Below, in pieces: positions 43,032 through 54,927 of a stretch of DNA of 64,000 bases (position 1 is its first letter; the number at the start of each line of letters is the position of its first letter). A program made the position numbers and the translations under genes. The notes beneath the pieces are model-generated. The model did not search any database and was not told where the DNA came from. It saw only the letters and a program-made list of their open reading frames with translations. The DNA comes from Marthasterias glacialis. Its lineage: Eukaryota; Echinodermata; Asteroidea; Forcipulatida; Asteriidae. Location: the NCBI GenBank assembly GCA_911728455.2, contig OU452232.1, forward strand, positions 5,917,227-5,981,226. Reading direction: 5' to 3'.

Positions 43032-44217
43032 ATGAATCTGTCATTACGAGCAAGAAAATGTTATTAGAGCAAACTAATAAAGTATTTTAAAGGTATCAAT
43101 AACTTACAGTATTGGTGAAAGCTAAAAGCAATGAAAACCGAAATATATATGTACAAAATAAAGATTTTATTTTAAATCATTAAAATGCACATGCAGATCT
43201 TCCCTCAAAACCCCAATGGTATGGTAGATTGTGCAATGGAAGAAATGGGTTAACAAAATCATAAGTTCAGCCGTCAATTTTACAGGCTTTTTTGTTTTAA
43301 TAGAATTTCTGTTTGAAATTTGTAATTAGATATAAGAAAAAAATAAAAGTTGTTCTTCTCTACAAAGATGTCTGATCGACAAAAGGAAAAAGTACACGAG
43401 CTGAAGCATCTATTAGTATAGCACCGTGACCAGTTACTTTGTGTAATTTCTGCTAGGCTAGGGGCAAAATAGTTTACTTACTCAAACAGCGTAGATTTTT
43501 GTCCTTTATAATTATTCTTTTTAGCCTTTAATGGAAAACTGTGACTTCCATATAAATTTTTATAACAGCAATAAAACTGTTTACAGTGTGTACATATACT
43601 GTGTGCAAGTGATGATGTATCACTTTAGTGAAGCGACAAATATAATGTAGAATAAAACAGTAAACACAAACACATATTTGTCATTATTTCAGTTATTGGG
43701 TGTCCAGAGCCGCAAATGTTTGTTTGGGAAAGGGTGACCTGTCTACAAACAACTCCCTCAGCTGAAAAGTTAGTGACTCTTTAGAGATAAACAAAAGGCA
43801 CTTCTGTTGGGGCTTGGAGCAACAATGTGGTTTGCCACTACCGGATCATTATGATTGACTGATTGATTTATTTCGGCTTGTTTAGCCAGGGTAGCCCCAT
43901 CAGTTATGGAAGAACTGTTCTCCCTGGGGGCCCTGGGGTCACATGATTGATAATTTGGAACACTTAGAGAGCGCCATTGCTCAGTCTGGTATCCAAGTCC
44001 TCACTCCTTGAGTCTGAGTCCTCAGAGTCCAGTCTGAGTCTGAGTCGAGTCAAAAAAATTCCAACCCTTCCCGTTAACATCCTTACTGTAGTGGAAAGTA
44101 AAATATCACTAACTAGTTTTTTTTTAACTATAATAATATCACCTTTTTGTATAGTCCTTCCTCATATCAACACAAACAAACAGGAAAAAAACTCAGTTGT
44201 CTTAGAAACTTCGATCA

Positions 44218-44765
44218 CAGTGGCGTAGCCAGCATCTTTTCTGCAGGGAGGGGAGGGGGCCACAGATATTTGTAGAGGGGTCAATTTCAGTTAAAATTAT
44301 TATTATTATTATTATTACATATTTCTGGTAATGAAACCAAGGATGCCTCATAAGTGAACTTAATCACTGTAGCTCTCAAGCCTGAGGAAACCTGTAGAAA
44401 TACTATCTGAACCAGAAACACCGGGGTAAACCCCTACTCTTCCACGATAAGTATTCTGGGATCTTTTACATGCACTACCCATCCTAGTACACGGGACCTA
44501 CGGCTTAATGTCCCATCCGAAGGACAAAGCAATTATGGTAAAGTGTCTTGCTCAAGGACACAAGTGCCGCGACCGGGATTCGAACCCACATTCTGCTGTC
44601 AACAACACCAGAACTTGAGTCTGGTGATCTTCACTGCTTGGCCACGACACTCCAAGATTAGAGCAAATTTCGCAGTGTCCAGAGGCTGACAGGGTGGGGC
44701 AGGCAGGGGAGCATGATGTTCCACAGGAAGGGGGGCAGCTGCAACCCCGTTTGGCTACGCCACTG
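44218..44765. mobile_element. Element with CAGTGGCGTAGCCA ends and ATCA target duplication
   Basis: CAGTGGCGTAGCCA at 44218-44231 is exactly complementary to TGGCTACGCCACTG at 44752-44765, and ATCA flanks both ends (44214-44217 and 44766-44769). Inside is a family 1 SINE head plus a TTTCTGGTAATGAAA module. Termini of the CAGTGGCGTAGC type are common in animal DNA transposons. No transposase is present. Confidence 0.75.
44530..44655 (-). mobile_element. tRNA-derived SINE, family 1, inside the 44218-44765 element
   Basis: On the - strand: GAGTGTCGTGGCCAAGCAGT, then GGGTTCGAATCCCGGTCGCG and CTTGTGTCCTTGAGCAAGAC. Its presence inside another element indicates either insertion or capture. Confidence 0.7.
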
Positions 44766-45147
44766 ATCATTCAGCTTGGGTAAATACTTATCCCCATTGC
44801 TTTGTTTACAAATCCCTCAGAATCTACATACTGCGAACTACAGTAAGCTTCTCAAGATACAATGCATTTTTAAAAAAAAACAAAAAACAAAACAAAACAA
44901 CCAAAGCTAAGCCCTAACCAAAAGACAAATGGTTTGAATTCTTCTTTAAATGACTGGTATCTGCAGCCCCTCAGTGCGTTTTCCTTTTGACTGTTGGCTA
45001 CAGATGTTAATTTTTGCATCGGGGATAAAAAATATTATTTGCGTTTTTTTTTTCACCCATACATCGATGTGTATTACGTACTGTATACTCAGTACTTTCC
45101 CCCGAATCCTGTGAAAAAATGAGGATTGGAACTGTCTCTAGCTGCCA

Positions 45148-45330
45148 GGCAATCTCAGTAGTCTAGTTGGTAAGACATCACAGCTGCTCTAGAATGGTGG
45201 GGGTCGTGGGTTCGAATCCTTCCCGAGGAATATGCCTGTGGATTTTTTGTTTTAAATTTTTTTTTCACAGGACTCGGGGGGAAAGTACTGAGTACACAGT
45301 GCTCAACACACATAGGTGTATGGGTATAAA
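45148..45330 (+). mobile_element. tRNA-derived SINE, family 3
   Basis: Head CTCAGTAGTCTAGTTGGTAA (A-box region) and GTGGGTTCGAATCCTTCC (B-box), then CACAGGACTCGG and AAAGTACTGAGTACACAGTG. A copy lies on the - strand at 60290-60415, with headless tails at 60490-60570 and 63230-63283. Confidence 0.7.
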
Positions 45331-45759
45331 AACACAAATAATATATTTGATATTCTCGCAGGGTTTTAAACCCACGATCTTCCAAATTCTAGAACAGGCA
45401 GGTCAAACAGATTGTTTGTGAGTTGGGGTTTGTAGCAACACCAGGTATACAGCAAACTTCTATTATCGATTGTTTTCACCTAGACGAGTTTCAAATCCAA
45501 CTTTACTTCTTGCTGTTAGTAAAATAAATAAATAAATATATAAATCTATATCTACCAAGGAGCAATATAAATAAATACAAATATTGTATTATCTTTATCC
45601 AGTTCCTAGACTTCAATAAAGAATTTCTGAAGCCAGTAAATATTTCTTAAAAGCACACGGTAAAAGTAAACTCTGTCCCGAGCCAATATGGCTGATCAGG
45701 CCAGTGTTTTATATCCGGTTTCCTTGGCATTAAACGACTGAGAATATTTCTATTCCCCC

Positions 45760-45905
45760 CTGGACAGGATGCCAGTCCATCGCAGGTTACTCCCCAGCTA
45801 TCGCCGGTTTCTATTTTTACTCCTGGGTGGAGAGAAGCAATTATGATAAAGTGCCTTGCCCAAGGACACAGGTGTCTCGACTGACCAAGCCAGGATTCGA
45901 ACCCA
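45760..45905 (-). mobile_element. SINE family 1 fragment
   Basis: On the - strand GGGTTCGAATCCTGGCTTGG, then CCTTGGGCAAGGCACTTTAT and CTCCACCCAGGAGTAAAAAT. The A-box part is missing or replaced by the family A relative that begins at 45910. Confidence 0.6.
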
Positions 45906-45909
45906 CATT

Positions 45910-46397
45910 CTGTACAATTGGTAATTGTCAAAGACACACTTTGAGTGACCCAATATATCCATGAAATAACAAACCTGTGAAATTTTTAAGCGCAACCTCT
46001 CATCTGATTAGTGAAAGAATTCTTTACATGGTTTCACTCTTTTCAAACACCGGGTTTTGGTCCGGCGAGATCAAAACTAATTTTTTCACTCAATACTTCT
46101 CAAAAACTATACACTAATCCAAGCAGCCGTCATTTGTAGTCTTTTACACCACTGCAGCATGGCTGCCACACGCGCGTGCATACAACAATTATATAGCGCA
46201 TTAGCGCACATGCGACGGCCATAGCTGCGGTGGTGTTAATGCCCATTAAAGAAACTGCTCGGATAAGTCTATAGAATTTCAGGCAAAAGTATTTCAAGGG
46301 AAGTTTTCCCCTATGACCAACATTATTCCAAGTAAGAGATGTGAAAATTGGTGAACATTTTTGTCTTCAATCTTACCAGTGTTGTGCATCACCTTTA
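45910..46397. mobile_element. Diverged, expanded family A relative
   Basis: ACAATTGGTAATTGTCAAAG at the left and CAGTGTTGTGCATCACCTTT at the right, with TTTCAAGGGAAGTTTTCCCC inside, as in the 32823-33103 copy. About 130 bp in the middle (46,120-46,250, ACACCACTGCAGCATGGC and its mirror GCTGCGGTGGTGTTAA) is a nested hairpin. Confidence 0.5.
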
Positions 46398-46744
46398 ATT
46401 GGCTTGGGCTTGCTATCAATGATGGGGATATGGTCTTTTTCTAAATTGGTTTAGTACTCATTTCAATCATACTGGCTTTCTTCTGTTCTCCTTCTTCTAT
46501 CCCATCATCCTCTTTGGCTTCCTGTACAGATTTATTCTGATGAGAAAATAAAAACCACAAACTTGAATACAAGATCTACACTAAAGATTGTGTCCAATAG
46601 TGACAGTATTATGTAATTCATTTACAAAATAATGATAATTGCGCTTAGCAATTTCAATTGGCATTTATTCCATTCCATGTTGGCAATTGACCGCATTTTT
46701 TACCCCATGAGGACAGGCGCTTTCAAGGGCTAATTTTGCTTAAC

Positions 46745-46854
46745 ATGGAAGACTTTTGAGACGTTAGCCCCAGTGAGCAGTCCTTTTCTATTATGAGAAC
46801 AATTGAAAAGGACTGCTTACTGGGGCGCCCGCTAACGCCTCAAAAGTCTCCCAT
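46745..46854. mobile_element. Hairpin MITE
   Basis: ATGGAAGACTTTTGAGACGT is mirrored by ACGCCTCAAAAGTCTCCCAT. The stem continues with GAGCAGTCCTTTTC and GAAAAGGACTGCTT. About 110 bp, non-coding. Confidence 0.8.
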
Positions 46855-46896
46855 TTCAAAATCCCAGATAGGCGGCAAAATCAAAGAGGAGCTCCG

Positions 46897-47222
46897 AGGT
46901 CAAATTCAGTTTTGTGATGCACTCATTTTCCAATAGATAAAGAGGACTTATGAAAGTGGGAAAATTTTAATAAAAGTCTCTAACCTCACATTAAACCAGT
47001 GCAAAATGCCACCGTATTGTCAAACACCAAAATATCCAATGACGTCACATTTCAATATGGGTCCGTACTTTTTGTACAGGAATTTTTTTTTTTTAGTTCA
47101 TTCCTGAATTTCGACGATATTCAGTCAAACCGAAATTGAATTTGATATTTTGACTGATGCAAAAGTTCCTCTTTTTGAATTTCTTGTTAATATCCAATGA
47201 CGTCATGTTTCAAATTTCTCTC
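46897..47222. mobile_element. Family E element, truncated copy 2
   Basis: Aligns directly with 10019-10360: AGGTCAAATTCAGTTTTGTG, TATGAAAGTGGGA, ATCCAATGACGTCACATTTC, TTCATTCCTGAATTTCGACG and TTTTGACTGATGCAAAA. The right terminal arm seen in copy 1 is absent. Confidence 0.65.
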
Positions 47223-47229
47223 TGAAGAC

Positions 47230-47830
47230 GTCATTATGTCGCCCGGTCATTCAACAACGGAGCATGTACAGACCACGCACACCCCGTCTGTTGCCGTTTC
47301 ACCCACAAAAGGGAAAAAAAGGTCTTATACATACTGGCATTTTGTGGCTATTCAGAGGCGATTTTTGTGTAAACCCCGATTAAAGACCTTTGTCCTTTTG
47401 TTCCTAGAGGAGGATTAAAAGACATCGAGAGGCTTCCACCATTGTTCATTTATTGTATTTCAGCTCCAAGGAGGTATGTCAGAGTGAGCTGGCAATCGAA
47501 TCATGGTTCCATGTGTAGTTCCACTCCTGTTGTTGGTAAAGGTCGATGCTTTGCAATTCACGCCGCGTGAATTTGACATTTTCTCGGTCAAGAAACAAAA
47601 CAGACAATCCAATAAAGAGAATTTTTGTTGTTCCCTTGGCATTGTCTAGTCAGTGTTTCTTTGTGCCAGCGGTACCCTCAAAGAAAAAACAGATTCAAGC
47701 AATTCCGCCACAAGAATCCCGCCAAGGGGACGGGACAACAACAACAACAAAGAATCCCGGCAGCAACTGGTTAAAAAATGAAATCATCACAAAAATTAAT
47801 TTAACTTTGTAGCCCCTCTTTAAATCTATC
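47230..47830 (+). repeat. Dispersed repeat family D, copy 1
   Basis: Shares AGAATTTTTGTTGTTCCCTT, GGCATTGTC and TTTCTTTGTGCCAGCGGTAC with the complement of 50890-51440, and CTGGCATTTTGTGGCTATTC with the complement of about 51270. Open frames inside are short and differ between copies, so coding is not supported. Origin unknown. Confidence 0.6.
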
Positions 47831-48223
47831 TTGGGAGGAGTGTTGGCTCTGAAAACAGTCGTCGTGGTCTCAACCACAAGGTTAGCACTCCTCCCAAAAG
47901 AGATTTACACACGTTTGTACCCAAAAGTTTACTGGTAATAGTTACTTCCTAATACCCACACCATGCAAAGCTTCAAACATACATGTATGCAGTTATGGTT
48001 AAATGCCTTGCTTAAAAACACTTACCCTCCCAAATCCTATTCCTTATCCTCTTTGCTGAAATGAAGAGTTCAGAAGGAATTGTTTATCACTGGGTCAGGT
48101 ATTCCAATCTTATCCAAGTCCAAACAATTTGATGTGGAGTGACAGGAGAGGAGGATATTGGAGGACTGAGGTGACTTGTGGGTAAAATTGCCTAGGGGAG
48201 TAAGGATATTAAAGGACACAAGT

Positions 48224-50246
48224 GGGCAATTCCACATGAGAAAAGGCAAAAACAGCAAATTTCAAAGTTAAGCAAACCCCAATAAATCCAAATGTTCCGA
48301 ATGCACAACTTACTATATTTAAAGAAACTGAAAACCATTTTTTAATAACTTTATTGGTAATCCTGGTATTCATAAATTAAATCTGAGGATTTGGGGGGCT
48401 TGTGCACTGACAAATTGGTTTAATTTTATGATAATGTAATAACCCACTGAATATATAACTTACTTTTCTGCGTACTTTCCCGTTTTACATAATTAGGTGT
48501 AACAATCATATTTTGTGAAGCATTTGCTGAAACTGGTTCTAGTATTTTCAGGAGAAATTGCTGAAATCTACTCACATTTGAATGTAATTCCGTTACCATT
48601 AAATAGAAAAAGTTTATCTCATGAACTCGATTACTGCTTAAATATTCTGTAATTGTCAATTCTCTTCCTTCATCTGATTCCTTAAAACCTCACATAATGT
48701 GTTCTGAAATATTTCTACTTATTCTGCCCACAGGGTGAGGAATGAGATCCCTGTTTTATAGGTGATTAGATTATTGTCAAATTTCTGTAAGACACATTTT
48801 GAAAGTTTGTTTGGCCAGAAGTAGACAATAATATTGACATTTTTACAGGTCCAATAAACACTCAATGAGCCACAAATGGACAGAAGAGGCACCCTGAACT
48901 TCAAATAAAGAAGTAGATCTTGCACACTTAATTAGTACTTTGGTACATTTTGTAGGCTTCAGTTCATCAATTACTGACCCACTTTCCAATCTTGCAATTA
49001 AGCTTTGATTAATGTTAGTTACGGTGATTTTGACAAATCAAAGCTTAAATTGAAGGTGGTGTAGCGATTTTGCATTCTAACAGATTATGCCTTTTAGGAA
49101 ATTTTGCAGTTTTCACTCTGGACATTTGTTTTTTCTCAAGTTATTTAACCACTGTTGCCAAATGTATTCCATTACCAACTTCAGCTTAGGTTTTGTGTGG
49201 TTTGTAACCCTGTTCTGATCCATGACTTAGGATTGTAATAGTTATACTGTATCATATTTCAATAAGTTAACTGGCACATCCAAATTCAAAATTTTGGTTT
49301 CAGTAAAATTCAGAATGCTTTATAATTTTCTGCATTTTCGTTGCACTGCACCACAATTTCAGGCTTTTCATAATTTGTTGTGTGCAAACCTCAATCATTT
49401 TGTCACTTAAGGTTATATGTAATATATTTAACATGTCTTATAGTGCCAGTTGTGGTGACATTGACAAAAATATGGAAGGTAACTTGAAAAATTTGGAACC
49501 ACGAGTAGTGTAATTCCGTTACCATATACCATTCTTTGTGCAGTGAAAAAAATGTTAATCCTTGAAATGAGCTAACACTGAGGATTTTCATGCCATTAAC
49601 AACACGGACAAAGATTAACTTCAGTACAGCTACCACACACTGCTACTTTCGTGAAAATTTCATGTCACTTCACCAAACATTTGTAGTACTTACACTCTTG
49701 TATAAATTCTAAATTCTAATTCTACAGAGGACTTGTTTCATGGTTAATATCAAAGTTGAAAACATTGACAGTGTTTACACAGGCATCTCAGAAGAGTTGT
49801 GTGTCAAGAATTTGCATTTTTCTGGGTGAATTTCAGAAGGTGTAATTCCGTTACCATTTTTGTAATTCCGTTACCGCTGACTTCATTGGAAAAATGTTCA
49901 ATTCTGAAGCAAATGTAAAAACATGTTTGAAACAAATCCTACCAAAATAAAGTTGACATCATAGATAATGAAATTAAACATCAATTTAGAGTAAAGGTGT
50001 AGTAGATTTCGGAGGAATTTATTTCAAACTCAACTTTCTGCCGTAATTCCGTTACCAACATATTTAGGTCTGGCGTCTTTACACATGTGTGAGAGTTCAA
50101 AGATTTTACTTTTCATGGGATAGCATGGGTACCTCTGCAGCTTATAAAAGTGTTGGAAATTAGTTAGGTCATAAGACTAGTGCACAGGATGACAAATTAT
50201 GAGCAAAAAATCTCTGATTTGTAATTCAGTTACCGTGGAATTGCCC
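48224..50246. mobile_element. 2.0-kb element with GGGCAATTCCAC ends and recurrent GTAATTCCGTTACC motifs, inserted in a SINE
   Basis: GGGCAATTCCAC at 48224-48235 is exactly mirrored by GTGGAATTGCCC at 50235-50246. CAAGTG (48219-48224 and 50246-50251, overlapping the terminal base) or AAGT flanks both sides as a target-site duplication, and joining the flanks restores a family 1 SINE. Inside, GTAATTCCGTTACC occurs exactly at 48584, 49510, 49842, 49862 and 50043, all on the + strand, with degenerate copies near 49164 and at 50221 beside the right terminus. No transposase-like frame was recognised. The two 77-codon - strand frames begin in the motif (MVTEL) by chance. Confidence 0.75.
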
Positions 50247-50345
50247 AAGTGTCAAGACAGGGACTCGAACCTACACTCTGCTGATCCCCACCAAAATACA
50301 GAGCTCCAGTCCACTGATCACTTGACCGCTTGGCCGCAACACCTA
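50247..50345 (-). mobile_element. SINE family 1, head half left of the insertion split
   Basis: On the - strand GTTGCGGCCAAGCGGTCAAG, TAGGTTCGAGTCCCTGTC and TTGACACTTG. It continues across the 48224-50246 insertion into GTGTCCTTT at about 48211-48222. Confidence 0.7.
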
Positions 50346-50889
50346 CATACCAATGTTATACATGTATGCCTTTTTTTGTTGAAATTGTTTTTCGTAATGA
50401 GAAACTGTCCTGAACAAGTCCAAGTCCCTTGAAAAAATTAATAAAAAAACAAAAAATCAAAAAAACAGAGAAGATATGGACCAGCTGAAGGTACGAATTT
50501 CCATTTTTTTTGGGGGGAACATCAAAATCATTCCAGTAGGCGTATGCTTACTCAATAAATATGCATGCACGAAAATAACCGTCAACCCTGACAAAAATAT
50601 AGATGCATTCTTCCCACGGCAATTTTGATACCATCCCTTTTAAAATAAATAAATAAACAAAGAAAATGTCTACTTATAACTTACCAAGACCAACACTGCA
50701 GCAGCTTCTTCTTCGTCTGGTCCTCTTCAGATGGTTGTATTGTCCTCTGAAATTTGGGAAAACAAAACTCAATTAACAAGTTGTTTGTATGACATAAATA
50801 TTTGTGATGTTCAATAAAGATAACGATCAGAGTTAAGTGGCGCCTGAAGTCCAGAGCTTTTCAATGGGCAAAGGTCAGGTCTTTACCAT

Positions 50890-51440
50890 GCTACAGTCCT
50901 ATGCATGTTTAACCAGTTGCCGCCAGGAGTCTTTTGGCGGAATTACCGGAATCTTTTTTTCTTTTGAGGGTACTGCTGGCACAAAGAAACCCTGCCTTGA
51001 CAATGCCAAGAGAACAAAGATTCTTTCTACTGGATCGTCCGTTTTGTTTCTCCACCGAGAAAATGTTAAATCCTCAAACCCTGAATTGCAAAACATCATC
51101 CTACAGTATAGGAGTGGTACTAAACACGGAACCATGGCTCGATCGCCGACTCACTCAGATTTTATACCTCCATTCAGCCGAAATACAATGGCTCAATGTC
51201 TCGTAATCCTCCTCGTGGAACAAAAGGAAAAAGGTCCGTAATCAGGAATTACACAAAAAACACCTCTGAATAGCCACAAAATGCCAGTATTTGTAAGACC
51301 TTTTGTCCTTGTGAGGGTGAAACGAAGCGTTAGATGGCGTGTGTGTGGTCTGTGCACGCTAAGAAGTTGAATGACCTTTGCTACGATGGTCCGAAATTAC
51401 AAAATGGCGTCTTTACACGGCTTCCACTTCCAGGCAGGGG
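50890..51440 (-). repeat. Dispersed repeat family D, copy 2 (inverted)
   Basis: Reverse complement relative of 47230-47830. TTGCCGCCAGGAGTCTTTTG, GGGTACTGCTGGCACAAAGA, TTCTCCACCGAGAAAATGTT and GAATAGCCACAAAATGCCAG all have counterparts there. A third, partial copy is at 61400-61700. Confidence 0.6.
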
Positions 51441-51929
51441 AAACTTTTGCGTGTATTCACGTCATCCGTTTTCAACCAGTTAAAGCGGAGGAACACTAAT
51501 GGGACACTATGGTAACTGTTGAAAATCAGATGTGCCCAAAAAATGCCAACTTAAGGTGGGATGGAAGTTAGCAATTAATACATGCCAAGAACAGTGTGAA
51601 AATGGAATCTTTTAATAAATTATTAACTGAATGAAATGGTCATGTCAAGAGTGAGATGGTCATGGTTAACTTGATAGTGAAACTGAACGGGGTGTGGTAT
51701 CATTTATATAATAGCAAGGCTGGAGAGAGGGTTTACGTTTATTTTTTCATAACTATTTAGAGCTTTCATCCACAATCTGAATACATAATCTCTTTTGTCG
51801 TAAGGGCATAATGTTAATGCACTGGTCATTAGCTACCTTCTTACATAGTAATAAATCTAAAAAAAAATTGGTTTCCTAGGTAACATAATAAGCAGATTGA
51901 AAGAAACCTCTGCGTCCTGCTATTAATAC

Positions 51930-52440
51930 ACTTTCACAAAGTGCAAAAATCTCATTCCCAGGGATTATGGTGAACAATGAATAAACGGCAGCTACTAGTA
52001 TGGGAACGATGACCCAGTTATTAGTTCGGCAAAGTGTCGAAGTGCGAATATTCTCACTAAGTGCAAAATGTTTTCACGAAGTGCAAAAAACTTTGAATTG
52101 TATGTGTAGTGCGTACAAAAACTGTGCAAAAAAGTAAGGCGTCCAGTGTTGTGTGTTTTCACAAAATGCAAAAATCTTTGTCCATGTATATCGTACACAA
52201 TGTCTTGTTCACACATTAAAACCTCCAATTTAATTAGTTTTACAAAGTGCCAAAAACTTGAATTAATAACTTTCTATTTAACAAAGATTTTGTAAAAGCA
52301 GCAATACTGTTGTCAAGTGTAGGTCTCAAGGTCAAATAAGTCAGAAACTCGATTTTTAAAAAGTGTGTAACTTCAAGCGTGATTATCTCGGAATGAACTT
52401 TTGTAACAAACTGAGGTTTTTTTGCACTTCGTGGGAACAG
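51930..52440. repeat. Region with dispersed AAGTGCAAAA motifs
   Basis: TTTCACAAAGTGCAAAAATC, GTCGAAGTGCGAAT, CACTAAGTGCAAAATG, TTCACGAAGTGCAAAAAACT, TTTTCACAAAATGCAAAAAT and ACAAAGTGCCAAAAACTT recur with irregular spacing of 20-100 bp, and a reverse-strand TTTGCACTTCGTGGGAA is at about 52420. No clear tandem period or element boundary. Confidence 0.6.
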
Positions 52441-53379
52441 TGACGAGGTGTACGAAAACAATTTTTGCGGTAAGTCCTACTGATGTACAGCAACCATCAT
52501 GGCTCCAACAATGTATAAGTGTGTCAGTATTGGCCCAGAGATTTTTTCATAAAATTCAACAAAATCGTGAATCTAATGTACTTCAGACTCTCTTGCAATG
52601 ACTGACCGATCATCGAGGGGAAAATTTTTGCAAAAAAATGTTAGTCTCAATTTGCAAGTTCATCTCACATTTTAGGAGGTAATGCTCATTGGGCCAAGGA
52701 GCAGAGAGAGTCCAGCGTATTTTATTGGCACTACTTTTTAGTTGGGGCTAGAGTCGACTGAGGTCTTTTTGGCCTCGTCCACAAAGTAGGAAATTGTAGA
52801 GACTTGTATAAAAGTCCTGTCATTGACGAGGTTAAGCGAGGTCACAGCCACCGGTAACTGTTTACAGTATCAGTAGTCTACCAATAACTCTCATGCACCA
52901 TTTTGACGTTAGTACATGGGTGTAACATGTGTTTAAAGGCAGATGAATGGCTGCCATCGACAGTTCTGGATTTTGTCATGCACGAATATTTTCACCTCTT
53001 AGAAAACATTTTACCACTCAAAAGAACAAGACATTTCAACACTTACAGTGGCACATAATCCTCCCCAAACTATATCCATCCCTTTCGTGTTCCACAAGTT
53101 TTCCATTTCGTGACTTTCCCAGTGTTTTTGTAGTTGCTAAAAATACACGTGGTACGACCATTACTTTCCCAGTCGCTGATAAACCGCCGTGTCAAGCGAT
53201 ATAGCGCCCTCATTGTCCTAGTAAAGACAGCTTGTCAACCGGTAGTCTGCGTTCAAGACGTTACTGGTGTTATTGGTTTCACGAACGTCCTCGGTCTCTT
53301 CCATAACACCTTGCACCAAGACTATCAAGATAACAGCCACCCATGTATTTTTTTCCCCCAAGCAAAAACTGGCTGGGTA

Positions 53380-53515
53380 AAATTTTAAATCAATTTTGGT
53401 TGAACAAAGAAAAATTGACTGGAGTGCGATTTGAACCTGCGACCACTGGCTAAACGTACCAACATTACCTTCTTGGCTATCCAGCCCATATGTTGGCAGT
53501 CTCCCTATTCTGTCA
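53380..53515 (-). mobile_element. tRNA-derived SINE, family 4
   Basis: On the - strand GGGCTGGATAGCCAAGAAGG (A-box region, degraded), CGCAGGTTCAAATCGCACTC (B-box region) and CAGTCAATTTTTCTTTG. The better copy is at 56750-56900. Confidence 0.65.
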
Positions 53516-53531
53516 ATAACTTTGTTCAGGG

Positions 53532-53600
53532 ATGGGGGTTGGGGTTGGGGTTGGGGTTGGGGTGGGGGTGGGGGTGGGGGTTGGGGTGGGGGTTGGGGGA
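53532..53600 (+). repeat. G-rich minisatellite (GGGGTT/GGGGGT), G-quadruplex candidate
   Basis: About 70 bp of runs of four or five G separated by one or two T, all on the + strand: at least eleven G-runs. Any four adjacent runs satisfy the usual G-quadruplex pattern. The resulting Gly-Val or Gly-Leu-Trp frames are artefacts. Confidence 0.9.
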
Positions 53601-53829
53601 AACAGCATCACAGGGATCACCATAAGTGTTATGCAAATTTTTTATGTTAAATATCAAGCAATAAACCACAAGGGAAACTGGATAATGTTTTTAATTTTGT
53701 TTTTTTTATATAGATTTTTTGTGGGAAATAAAAGCAGATACACCATTTGTACATGATTAACAGGCATAAAAACACATTTATTATATCACACTGATAAACT
53801 TCTGTATCTCCAAAGTTTATATAATACAA

Positions 53830-54176
53830 TTGATTCTTATATAGCGAACATATCCTATCAGCTAGATCAAGGCGCTTTACATCATTATTATCCCTGTTCA
53901 TCAGGCATACTTAGACCATTCCTCAAACTTTCTCAACTCCATTGGGAGCATACAACCCCAAGGTGCTTAAATTAGCACTAAGGGGTTAATCCAGCACAAT
54001 ACTGACTCAGCCCTCTCAGGTTCCCATTTATACACCTGGGTTAAGAGAAGCAATTACGGTTAACTGCCTTGTTCAAGGACACAAGTGTCCCCACTGGGAA
54101 TCGAACCCACACTCCAGTGATTCAGCCATCAGAACTTCAGTCTGATGCACTAGACTGCTCAGCCGAAACATGCCAC
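53830..54176 (-). mobile_element. tRNA-derived SINE, family 1, long form
   Basis: On the - strand: GTTTCGGCTGAGCAGTCTAG, GGGTTCGATTCCCAGTGGGG, CTTGTGTCCTTGAACAAGGC, ACCCAGGTGTATAAATGGGA and a tail with AAGCGCCTTGATCTAGCTGA. About 345 bp, the longest copy in the window. Confidence 0.75.
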
Positions 54177-54927
54177 AAAGTGTAAAATAAAGATTTCAAA
54201 ACTACTCTTCAATCTAAAAATAGCAAAATGTACCTGATTTAACTCAATGTGTATTAAAAGGTTATTGAATAGCCTATATGCACAAGTGCCATCTTAAAAG
54301 TATATTGCAGTGCATTTGGGGAGACCGCGAGTACAGCTAAAACAGAAATCAAGTTGCTACGAGCTATTGTCGAGCTATTGTTTACATGTAAATATGCCAG
54401 GTTTTTGTGTTGTGTACCGCATATTGCTCCAAAATCAGTGCGGCATGATGGTTGCAGACGTTCTTTAGACTCAGATTTCGCACAGAATCCGATGTGGGCC
54501 GATTATGCGTGTTGGGATATCAATGTGGGCTGTTGAATTTTACTCACCTCAGTGTTAAATGTTTTAAAGTTTGAACAGCACTTTATAAAAATCCATGTGG
54601 CTCTGCTAGTCGTGTCTGAATCAAGTGACTTAGGCTACAGCTTTGGCTGTTGTTGGCTGCACTGGAATCGTTGATGAAAAGGTCTTTTCAGCGATTTATC
54701 TGTCGTAGCCAATGCCGAATCCATCAAGTTGAAAATGGACTTTAGTTTTGCTTTAAGTCCTTTGCCAAGCTACCACCAGTCTTGCTCCCTACGTGTAACA
54801 GTAATAAAAAATCCTGATTTTCATTATATTGGAAAGGGGACAGACTACTTGGGCCCTTCTTGCCTCAGTTTGATGTTACTTATTTGAATATTAAACAGTT
54901 GATGCCATATTATAAAAGTGTATGGTA

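Noticed and set aside
47197-47812. Possible gene in dispersed repeat family D
   Set aside because: Three copies were compared by eye. Frames differ between copies and no protein family was recognised.
53532-53756. Glycine-valine or glycine-leucine-tryptophan repeat protein
   Set aside because: Simple translation of the G-rich minisatellite, with no conserved context.
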